64,000 bases of DNA from Thiohalocapsa sp. ML1. GTDB lineage: Bacteria; Pseudomonadota; Gammaproteobacteria; Chromatiales; Chromatiaceae. Shown here one piece after another: positions 8,398 through 14,819 of this stretch; the stretch's first letter is position 1, and every line of letters starts with the position of its first letter. A program made the position numbers and the translations under genes. Where the stretch lies: positions 182,097-246,096 of the forward strand of contig NZ_JABX01000002.1 in NCBI RefSeq assembly GCF_001469165.1, written 5' to 3'. The notes beneath the pieces are model-generated. The model searched no databases. It was not told the origin of the DNA and worked only from the letters and a program-made list of their open reading frames with translations.

Positions 8398-8853
8398 TTA
8401 TCCAATCGTCGTTGCGTTTAGGCGTTCGGCCGCCGACACCTCGGACATCAGTGCGGCAAGCCGCCCCACCCCGATTGGTCGCTGGCCATTCTTCTGCATC
8501 TTGCCAGCATGCTGCCAAGCTAGTGCGCCTGGGCCGTTGTAGATTTCAGAAACGGCGCCGTCTCCAGCAAGTTTCAGCACGATGAGATGCTCCGGCGCCG
8601 ACCGAATGCCGACGACCGTCGCCTGGGTCGCCTTGATTTGAACCAAGCGCCCATCAGCCGCTGTTGCGTCGTGACCCTGAGCGGAGGCCGGAAGCAAATC
8701 GAGACCGTAACGGTGGGCAGCAAGAACCTCGCCAATGCTGCCAACCAAATGACCGTCGGGCGTAAACTTCCGCCCAGGAAAAAGCGCTTCGAGTTCCTGG
8801 ACGATGCCGTAGAGCGAGCCCACGAGCCGCGGTATCTGGTCAATTGAGCTCAC
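8398..8853 (-). CDS. DUF6998-like cassette protein, copy 1
   Basis: 151 residues. The start is GTG at 8853, chosen because GGGGGAGAT lies just upstream and ATG is lacking. FPGRKFTPDGHLVGSIGEVL, AAHRYGLDLLPASAQGHDA and GRLVQIKATQ suggest a compact alpha/beta protein with a nuclease-like GEVLA and VQIKATQ pattern (acidic residue followed by QxK as in PD-(D/E)XK folds); I assign DUF6998 from memory. The function is unknown, and a restriction or defence role is only a guess. It begins 28 bp from one attC and ends 40 bp from another, so it forms a complete cassette. Confidence 0.7.
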   Translation of the reverse strand: MSSIDQIPRLVGSLYGIVQELEALFPGRKFTPDGHLVGSIGEVLAAHRYGLDLLPASAQGHDATAADGRLVQIKATQATVVGIRSAPEHLIVLKLAGDGAVSEIYNGPGALAWQHAGKMQKNGQRPIGVGRLAALMSEVSAAERLNATTIG

Positions 8854-8881
8854 ATCTCCCCCGCGTTGCGTTACTCCGCAC

Positions 8882-8975
8882 GCCCAACGTCAAGGCTGGC
8901 GCGCCGCCCGTTGCCGCGCCGGAAGCGAAGCGACGGCGCGGCAACGGACGGTCGCAGCCGAGCCACTTGTTGGGC
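8882..8975. other. attC recombination site (94 bp)
   Basis: GCCCAAC (8882-8888) and GTTGGGC (8969-8975) flank a strong stem: CCGTTGCCGCGCCG pairs with CGGCGCGGCAACGG around GAAGCGAAGCGA. Size and core sites fit a chromosomal-integron attC. A second copy is at 10515-10608 and a degraded relative at 4731-4812. Confidence 0.8.
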
Positions 8976-9030
8976 GATTCATTGGTTACGGGGAAAGAAA
9001 CGTGGTCTGTCCCCTATTGTCTTTTTCAGG

Positions 9031-9697
9031 CTCCCGGCCCGAGCCTTTCGCCGTGGCACAGGGGAGCGAGTCCAGCGCCCTGTCGACTCCGCGCGTGCGG
9101 CTTCCGCCGCAGCGCCGAGTGTGTCGCGCACCGCCACAAGGGCGGGCACGCCAACGGCGTGAAACGCGCGAGCAAGGTTGTCACGGACAGAATCCTCTCG
9201 GTGTAGGGCCGTGTTTCACCCGCGCATTATCTCGGGCCGCCACCCGCAATGCTGACCACGCATTGCCGGGCGTCACAGCTCGTATGGGTGGCTCCGACTT
9301 CCACGCATCACTGCCCGCGTCCTCGCTTTTACACTTGTTCGCGGGTGCCCGCTTCCCGCGGACCGATGCGCGGATCTCCCTGGTTACCGCGTGTTCTCGA
9401 TGTCAGGCTCGATACGGCCTCGGACCCCGGGGAGCACCCGTGCCGCTCGCCATGACGCGACACGGGTTGTTGCCTGCCGGGGGGACAAACCCGTCGGCAC
9501 TCCCGACTGTTCTTTTCGGGGCTCAACACCTTAAGGGTCGGCTTCACCCGTTACCTTTGCACCTCGCCTGCGCATCAGCCGAAGCATCGACGCGCCTGTT
9601 ACCAGTCACGCAGCAAGGCTCGATACTGGGCTCGCGGCTCACGATTACCCAGGCGGGATTCACACCCGCTAGATCACGCGGCCTTGCCAGGCCGCAC
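9031..9697 (-). mobile_element. Group II intron RNA fragment (copy 2, truncated)
   Basis: It begins GTGCGGCC at 9697 after a GGGGACA exon end, and follows copy 1 for about 670 nt. It stops at 9031, just before the domain V segment present in copy 1, where a TGTCCCC REP half-site begins. It therefore cannot splice. A 13-bp deletion and a substituted block distinguish it from copy 1. Confidence 0.6.
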
Positions 9698-9927
9698 TGT
9701 CCCCGGAACTCGACCACTCGGTTTTCGGCTGCCGCAGGCCGAGGACCGCGCTCGGCTCGAATTCGGGCCAAACGGCGCGCGATCCCCGCTTCGGCCTGCC
9801 GCCGGCGCCGCAACGGCGACGAAGAAAGCCGGTGGTGCGCCGGCCGCAGGTCCCCGCGGCCGGCGCACCACCGGCTGCATGGAAGATGTTTTCTATGCCC
9901 TCCCCGTGATTCCTCGACCCCGGGCTC

Positions 9928-9990
9928 GTCCAACGACCGGTTCAGATCGCGGCTCGCTTCGCTCGCGCGATCTAACCTTATTCGTTGGGC
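9928..9990 (+). other. attC recombination site (63 bp, second copy)
   Basis: Identical in layout to 8295-8357: GTCCAAC at 9928-9934, GTTGGGC at 9984-9990, and the same AGATCGCG/CGCGATCT stem with one bulged C in the left arm. Confidence 0.85.
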
Positions 9991-10030
9991 GTCTGTGCAT
10001 TGGTTGCTCGCCGTTGTTGAACTCGGCCCA

Positions 10031-10486
10031 TTATCCAATCGTCGTTGCGCTTAGGCGTTCGGCCGCCGACACCTCGGACATCAGTGCGGCAAGCCGCCCC
10101 ACCCCGATTGGTCGCTGGCCATTCTTCTGCATCTTGCCAGCATGCTGCCAAGCTAGTGCGCCTGGGCCGTTGTAGATTTCAGAAACGGCGCCGTCTCCAG
10201 CAAGTTTCAGCACGATGAGATGCTCCGGCGCCGACCGAATGCCGACGACCGTCGCCTGGGTCGCCTTGATTTGAACCAAGCGCCCATCAGCCGCTGTTGC
10301 GTCGTGACCCTGAGCGGAGGCCGGAAGCAAATCGAGACCGTAACGGTGGGCAGCAAGAACCTCGCCAATGCTGCCAACCAAATGACCGTCGGGCGTAAAC
10401 TTCCGCCCAGGAAAAAGCGCTTCGAGTTCCTGGACGATGCCGTAGAGCGAGCCCACGAGCCGCGGTATCTCGTCAATTGAGCTCAC
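10031..10486 (-). CDS. DUF6998-like cassette protein, copy 2
   Basis: 151 residues from GTG 10486, preceded by the same GGGGGAGAT ribosome-binding site. It differs from the product of 8398-8853 at only two residues that I can see: residue 6 is Glu instead of Gln, and one residue near the C-terminus is Ser instead of Asn. Near-identity next to more diverged intron DNA suggests either selection or gene conversion. It lies between attC sites 9928-9990 and 10515-10608. Confidence 0.7.
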   Translation of the reverse strand: MSSIDEIPRLVGSLYGIVQELEALFPGRKFTPDGHLVGSIGEVLAAHRYGLDLLPASAQGHDATAADGRLVQIKATQATVVGIRSAPEHLIVLKLAGDGAVSEIYNGPGALAWQHAGKMQKNGQRPIGVGRLAALMSEVSAAERLSATTIG

Positions 10487-10514
10487 ATCTCCCCCGCGTT
10501 GCGTTACTCCGCAC

Positions 10515-10608
10515 GCCCAACGTCAAGGCTGGCGCGCCGCCCGTTGCCGCGCCGGAAGCGAAGCGACGGCGCGGCAACGGACGGTCGCAGCCGAGCCACT
10601 TGTTGGGC
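10515..10608. other. attC recombination site (94 bp, second copy)
   Basis: GCCCAAC at 10515-10521 and GTTGGGC at 10602-10608 with the same CCGTTGCCGCGCCG stem as 8882-8975. Two tandem TGTCCCCTATTGTCTTA half-sites follow at 10638-10672. Confidence 0.8.
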
Positions 10609-10671
10609 GATTCATTGGTTACGGGGAAAGAAACGTGGTCTGTCCCCTATTGTCTTAGTCTGTCCCCTATT

Positions 10672-10738
10672 GTCTTAACTGCGGCGACGCGCGAAGCGCC
10701 CGCCGCGGTTTGGCGTCGGGCTTGCGGGTTTGTTGGGC
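10672..10738. other. Worn attC site
   Basis: A right core GTTGGGC (10732-10738) and an internal stem AACTGCGGCG/CGCCGCGGTT remain, but the left core is not a clear RYYYAAC; the tandem REP-like half-sites end exactly there and have probably replaced it. Confidence 0.5.
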
Positions 10739-10791
10739 AAGCAGTACGGCGGTAAATCTATGAATTGTATGCGCTGTTGTACACAAATACA

Positions 10792-11310
10792 TTAATCGTA
10801 GGGGTGATATACGGGTGCACGCGAGCGTATCGTGTCAGCGGCCACCTTCGACGACTCCTCTAGCGGCTCGTCTTGGCTCAGGTAGTTCAGTACATCTTCT
10901 GCTCGGGTCGAGGTGAAGCCGCGCTTGAAGTCATCCCAGTCATGACAGCTAGTGGTGTTTGCCAAATTGAACAGGATTCTCTCATGCAGTGGAAGGTCGC
11001 GGATCTTTCGCTCAACGGTGTCTTGCAACTCCGATATGGTGAATTCGCATAAGCCATGGTCACTGCCGTGATAGTTGATGACGCCCAAGAATTCCCAAGC
11101 ATTGGTGATGCCCTCCTCGGGGTCGGGAGGTTCCGCCATTTTCCACTCTCTTACGACAGACTTGAAAAGCTTGTCGAAGATCGGCCGACGAGCGGAGGTC
11201 GCTAGTTCACCCATAACCTCAATCAAACAGTCAACTTGTTGCTCGTACGTGTATTCTGAGTCGTCCTCAGACTTATCATCGAAAAGTGATCTTTGTTCGA
11301 AGTCATGCAT
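10792..11310 (-). CDS. Hypothetical cassette protein (172 aa)
   Basis: From ATG 11310. It is acidic and helix-rich (SEDDSEYTYEQQVDCLIEVM, LHERILFNLANTTSCHDWDD, EDVLNYLSQDEPLEESSKVA) with no signal peptide or membrane segment. I do not recognise a family. Base composition is clearly AT-richer than core genes, as expected of cassette cargo. Its stop is 53 bp from the worn attC at 10672-10738. The 119-bp gap to the next gene has no attC core, so both may have travelled as one two-gene cassette. Confidence 0.6.
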   Translation of the reverse strand: MHDFEQRSLFDDKSEDDSEYTYEQQVDCLIEVMGELATSARRPIFDKLFKSVVREWKMAEPPDPEEGITNAWEFLGVINYHGSDHGLCEFTISELQDTVERKIRDLPLHERILFNLANTTSCHDWDDFKRGFTSTRAEDVLNYLSQDEPLEESSKVAADTIRSRAPVYHPYD

Positions 11311-11429
11311 AGCTATACTCTAGCGCCGCGGGAATACCGGACGCACGTGGAGACGGGAAAAGACTGGCGCCGCGGCGGTTGTGCTCTGCTCGCAAAACGG
11401 GTACCAAAAAATTGCAGCCGTGCTAGCCA

Positions 11430-11774
11430 CTAAAAGTCTTTCTGATCAGTTGGCGAATTTCCTCGCTTGACAACTTCTATAGAGACGCTTTGACGGTACT
11501 TAACCAACACCTGCTCCAATTCCGCAGTAACTTCAGTGGTTCTGACATAGATCTTAGTCGATTTCTTTCTGTTCGCCGTGCGAGCAGATACTACAGGCAG
11601 GACCGCTGCGAGAAGCGAGACTAAGTTTGCAGCAAGCGCGACATATGCTGTCACATTCTCGAGTGAACTCGCGTCGTCCAGACATACGCGACCATAGGTC
11701 ACGTCGGCGTGTTCTAGTTTCTCGATCTCATCCAACAGTGCGTAGTCGTCACTCCAGACAGCCATTTCATGCAT
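11430..11774 (-). CDS. Hypothetical cassette protein with one membrane segment
   Basis: 114 residues from ATG 11774. The N-terminus is acidic (DDYALLDEIEKLEHADVTYG). Residues about 44-66 form a hydrophobic helix (AYVALAANLVSLLAAVLPVV) and the C-terminus is basic. The layout resembles small effector-associated or toxin-like membrane proteins, but no family is recognised. AT-rich codon use. It is the first gene after the lone GCCCAAC core at 11793, with an AGGAGA ribosome-binding site. Confidence 0.55.
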   Translation of the reverse strand: MHEMAVWSDDYALLDEIEKLEHADVTYGRVCLDDASSLENVTAYVALAANLVSLLAAVLPVVSARTANRKKSTKIYVRTTEVTAELEQVLVKYRQSVSIEVVKRGNSPTDQKDF

Positions 11775-11792
11775 AGATGCTTTCTCCTAAAT

Positions 11793-11799
11793 GCCCAAC
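11793..11799 (-). other. Lone core site, candidate attI
   Basis: GCCCAAC on plus (GTTGGGC on minus) without a partner core within 120 bp. It lies between the first cassette gene and the divergent integrase remnant, whose start codon is 153 bp away. attI sites carry only one such core and sit in just this place. Confidence 0.5.
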
Positions 11800-11951
11800 G
11801 TGTAATGGACAGAATCAGAAATATCAGACTATCCACAATGTGCCTCTCCCGAGCTAGAGACACTGTAACCAGTCGGTAAACTCAACCCTCGCTGGCGACC
11901 CGCTGGCATCCTCCACTCCCTGATCCTGTCCTACGAGGATGAAGCTAGTCT

Positions 11952-12142
11952 ATGTCCGAGTCCGCGACAACCACCCAGCAGAGAATCGATGCCTTCTGGA
12001 CCACATTTTTGACGCTGGTCAAAAAATTGGAGGGCGCGTGGGATTGGGGGAGCCCTGGTACTTGCTGCGCGCGGAGGGTTTGCTGAAGGCCATGCGGCCT
12101 CGGCGGCTGGCGGAGCTGACGCCAGCGGCCATCGACGGCTAA
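11952..12142 (+). pseudogene. intI: 5' remnant of an integron integrase gene
   Basis: ATG 11952 gives QQRIDAFWTTFLTLVKKLE in one frame; after a frameshift near 12029-12045 the adjacent frame continues EPWYLLRAEGLLKAM and RRLAELTPAAIDG and stops at 12142. The pattern FWxxFLxxVKKxx...PWYLLRAEGLLKA...RLAELTPxxI is the N-terminal SAM-like DNA-binding domain of tyrosine integrases of the integron (IntI) type. The catalytic domain with the Arg-His-Arg-Tyr residues is absent. It is divergent from the adjacent cassette genes, the usual intI placement. Dead gene. Confidence 0.6.
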
Positions 12143-12259
12143 CCTCGCCGCGCAGGGCCGCAACACCGGCCAGAGGCCGCGGCAGTTAGAGCCGATCGTC
12201 GATGCTATACAGATGCGCGCCCCAAGCTCGGCAACGCCGCCGGCCCACCGCCACTGGTA

Positions 12260-12850
12260 TCAGCCTGCGGCCCGGATTCCCGCAAGCTGCTCCGTGTCGT
12301 TCAGGTTCGCGAAGGGCCGGTCGGCGTCGTCGAAGCGCGCCACTGCCACGCGCAGCCCCGTGAGCCAGCCGTGCACGCTGCGCCCGCCAGCGGCGAGGTA
12401 GGCATCTAGGTTCGGGGCGAGGTGCGCGGGCAGCAGCGCGTGCAGGGGGTGCTCGCGCTGGCTGTCTGCGGCGATGGCGAGGTCCGCCGCCGGGTCGGCG
12501 GCGAGCGCGGCGGCGAGCCGCGCACCGAGATCGACGGGGAGCCGCGGCGTATCGCAGGGGCAGGTCAGGAGCCAGGGCGTCTCGATGACGGCGAGTGCCG
12601 CCGCGATGCCCGCGAGCGGCCCTTGGAAGCCGTCGAGGCGATCGGCGACGATGTGCTCCGCGAGCGCGGCGTACTGCTCGGCATTGCGGTTGGCGCTGAT
12701 CCAGAGCCGGCCCACCTGCGGGCGCAGCCGCTCTGCCGTCCAGTCCACCAGCGCGCGGCCGTCGAGCGTGACCAGGCCCTTATCGCGCCCGCCCATGCGC
12801 CGCCCCGCCCCACCGGCGAGGATCAGCCCGGTCAGCTCATCAAGATGCAT
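12260..12850 (-). CDS. mobA: Molybdenum cofactor guanylyltransferase MobA
   Basis: 196 residues from ATG 12850; a GGGAGG ribosome-binding site just upstream favours this over an earlier in-frame start. The N-terminal nucleotide-binding motif LILAGGAGRRMGGRDKGL is diagnostic, followed by DRLDGFQGPLAGI and PCDTPRLP, the Mg/GTP site. MobA attaches GMP to molybdopterin to make bis-MGD for DMSO-reductase-family enzymes in the cytoplasm. The C-terminus (SVHGWLTGLR, PFANLNDTEQL) matches the family. A broken second copy lies at 5690-5975. Confidence 0.92.
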   Translation of the reverse strand: MHLDELTGLILAGGAGRRMGGRDKGLVTLDGRALVDWTAERLRPQVGRLWISANRNAEQYAALAEHIVADRLDGFQGPLAGIAAALAVIETPWLLTCPCDTPRLPVDLGARLAAALAADPAADLAIAADSQREHPLHALLPAHLAPNLDAYLAAGGRSVHGWLTGLRVAVARFDDADRPFANLNDTEQLAGIRAAG

Positions 12851-12859
12851 CGGAGCCTC

Positions 12860-12907
12860 CCGGAGGGCCAAGGGCCGAGGGCCGAGGACCAAGGACCGAG
12901 GACCAAG
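12860..12907. repeat. GGCCGAG-family repeat
   Basis: About six imperfect copies of a GGGCC(A/G)AG unit directly upstream of mobA. The same unit forms hairpins at several other intergenic sites. CCCCTAG-type heptamers follow at 12940-12974 beside the pdxH stop. Confidence 0.7.
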
Positions 12908-12975
12908 GTTGCGCGAGCCCGCCGAACCGCCGCCTGACCCCCTAGCTCCCAGCCCCTAGCACCTAGCCCCTTCCC

Positions 12976-13665
12976 CTAAGGTGCAAGGCGCTCGACACGC
13001 CACCCATCCGCGTCGCGGCTGTAGCGGAAACGATCGTGCAGCCGGCTGTCGCGCCCTTGCCAAAACTCGATGCTCTCGGGCACCACGCGGTAGCCGCCCC
13101 AGAAGTGCGGCAGCGGGATCTCGCCGTCGCCGAAGCGGCGCTTCATCTCCGCGACCTTCTCCTCCAGCAGCGAGCGCGAGCTGATCACCTGGCTCTGCGG
13201 CGACGACCAGGCACCGATGCGGCTGCCGCGGGGTCGGGTCATGAAGTAGCGGAGCGACTCCGCCGTCGGGATGCGGGCCGCGCGCCCCAGGATCTTCACC
13301 TGCCGGGCGAGCGCCACCCACGGGAACAGCAGCGCGACGCGGCCGTTCGCGTCCATCTCCTTCGCCTTGCGGCTGTCGTAGTTGGTGAAGAAGACGAAGC
13401 CGTCGGCGTCGTAGAGCTTGAGCAGCACGGTGCGCAGGCTCGGCTGGCCGTCGGCATCGACGGTGGCGAGCGACAGGGCGTTCGGCTCCGGCAGGCGGGC
13501 GTCGATGGCCTGCTGGTACCAGCACTGGAACTGTCGAATGGGGTCGGCATCCAGTCGCTCGCGGTCCAGTCCCTCGGCCATGAAGCGGGCACGCAGCGCG
13601 GCCGGGTCGGCGTCGGTTTCGATGGGGCTGGTGAGGTAGGGGGTGCTGTTGTCGGGGGCGGTCAT
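12976..13665 (-). CDS. pdxH: Pyridoxamine 5'-phosphate oxidase
   Basis: 229 residues from ATG 13665. It contains the FMN/PLP-binding sequence of PdxH: DPIRQFQCWYQQAIDARLPE, PSLRTVLLKLYDADGFVFFT, NYDSRKAKEMDAN, and the C-terminal signature EFWQGRDSRLHDRFRY ending WRVERLAP. It oxidises PNP or PMP to pyridoxal 5'-phosphate using FMN and oxygen, the last step of vitamin B6 synthesis and salvage. Length matches the family. CCCCTAG-type heptamers sit right at its stop. Confidence 0.95.
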   Translation of the reverse strand: MTAPDNSTPYLTSPIETDADPAALRARFMAEGLDRERLDADPIRQFQCWYQQAIDARLPEPNALSLATVDADGQPSLRTVLLKLYDADGFVFFTNYDSRKAKEMDANGRVALLFPWVALARQVKILGRAARIPTAESLRYFMTRPRGSRIGAWSSPQSQVISSRSLLEEKVAEMKRRFGDGEIPLPHFWGGYRVVPESIEFWQGRDSRLHDRFRYSRDADGWRVERLAP

Positions 13666-14086
13666 GGGTGGTCACCATGCGGCGGTCTGGGCCAAGAGAT
13701 GGCGACCGTGCCGGGCCGGTAAAAGGCGCTCGTCGATAACGACACTCCGGTGTCCGAACGTCCGCAACGGAGCGCCTTCGGCTGGTGCACTGCCGTTCGC
13801 TCACCGCGCCGATCCGTGTCGGCCGGGAGGCCGACACTCCCGCCAAGCGCGCGTTGGCCCGCGTGCCGGCGGGGCCACTGTCGTTATCGTCAGTTACGAC
13901 ACCCCTGAGGACAGCGACGACGACGGAGCGCGGCCACGGGATCTGCGCCGCGAGGCACTCGGGGGACACCGATTGAGTGGGCATCCTGCCCAAACATCGT
14001 ACGGAGCCGGAAGACGCGGTCTCCCGGCTCCTCCATTTTCAGTGCCTTAACGGCACTGACAATGGCCGGGCATCCTGCCCGGCGGG
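13666..14086. other. Gene-free region with hairpins
   Basis: About 420 bp without a credible gene. A perfect hairpin GTGTCGGCC-GGGA-GGCCGACAC lies at 13826-13849. ACGACACTCCGG at 13739 and its partner AGTTACGACACCCC near 13895 add further inverted words. Short stems occur at 14041-14057 (AGTGCC/GGCACT) and 14064-14082 (GCCGGGCA/TGCCCGGC). Confidence 0.5.
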
Positions 14087-14109
14087 AAACGCCGAATACT
14101 TCGGCGTTT
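14087..14109 (-). terminator. Stem-loop terminator after the DUF2934 gene
   Basis: AAACGCCGAA and TTCGGCGTTT form a 10-bp perfect stem with a 3-bp loop immediately past the stop at 14112. The A-tract on the outer side gives U residues after the stem in the minus-strand transcript. Confidence 0.6.
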
Positions 14110-14111
14110 GC

Positions 14112-14531
14112 CTAGGCCCCTTTCGAGAGCATCTCGTCGATCTCGGCGACGGCGGCGGCCCAGTCCGCCTCCTCGCCGCCAGCCGCGAACCCGCGCTTCT
14201 CGGCGCGGTAGTAAGCCGCCTCCTCGATCATCCGATAGCGCTGCTCCGGCGTCACGTCACCGACCGGCTTCAGCAGCACGGCGCGATCAGGCAGCGGGGC
14301 ACGGGTTGCAGACTCTGGGGCCGGCGCCTGCTTCGGGGCGGCCTTTTTCGCCGGCGCCTTCTTGGCGGCGGTCTTCTTGGTCGGCGGTGCCGCCGGCTCC
14401 GCCGACGGTGCGGACAGGACCTTCTTGGCAACCACCTTCTTGGTCACCGGCGCGGATGATCCAACGGCCGCCGCCGCCGCGGTTTTCTTGGTCACGGTCT
14501 TCTTGGTTACGGTCTTCTTGTCCTCAGCCAT
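14112..14531 (-). CDS. Lysine-rich DUF2934 protein (histone H1-like tail)
   Basis: 139 residues from ATG 14531. Residues 1-80 are a disordered Lys/Ala/Pro/Thr tail with repeated VTKKT, TKKVVAKKV and AAKKAPAKKA units, like bacterial H1-like and AlgP-type proteins. The C-terminal 50 residues form the DUF2934 domain: TPEQRYRMIEEAAYYRAEKR and DWAAAVAEIDEML. DUF2934 has no assigned function; the basic tail suggests nucleic-acid binding. The 288 bp between this gene and the ABC permease holds nothing I can identify. Confidence 0.75.
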   Translation of the reverse strand: MAEDKKTVTKKTVTKKTAAAAAVGSSAPVTKKVVAKKVLSAPSAEPAAPPTKKTAAKKAPAKKAAPKQAPAPESATRAPLPDRAVLLKPVGDVTPEQRYRMIEEAAYYRAEKRGFAAGGEEADWAAAVAEIDEMLSKGA

Positions 14532-14819
14532 CGTCGTTACTCGCCTCAGGTTTTGGGATAGAGCTTGAAGCCGCAACCGCCGCGCGCCCGATGGCGCCGC
14601 CTGCACTGCCGCCGGCCGTTCGCCCGAAGCATACACGACGAATCTCGCAAGCCGAATACCATAGTCGGGGAATTGGGCGAGACAGTCGCACGGACGAAGC
14701 AGAGCCTCTTTATGGGTAGATAAACCGGGACCCGGCGGGATATCAACAGGGTCACATCACGGCCAGCCGGCAGGCACCCGCGAGCAGCCGGACCGGGGCA
14801 TGGCCGCTCAGCCCCGCGC

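Larger units (their letters stand above)
7385..10656. repeat. 1.63-kb tandem segmental duplication
   Basis: Copy 1 (about 7385-9023) and copy 2 (about 9030-10656) share order and near-identical sequence: intron RNA, long palindrome, 63-bp attC, DUF6998 gene, 94-bp attC, REP half-site. The genes and attC sites lie exactly 1633 bp apart. The intron portions differ by a 13-bp deletion near 9398 and a small block near 9570, while the gene portions differ at very few positions. Between attC core sites each copy splits into a gene cassette and an intron-containing segment. Confidence 0.85.

Noticed and set aside
7602..10175. Several plus-strand frames of 70-350 residues between 7.6 and 10.2 kb
   Set aside because: They translate intron RNA, palindrome and attC DNA and repeat in both copies of the duplication; Arg/Pro/Ser-rich, no start signals.
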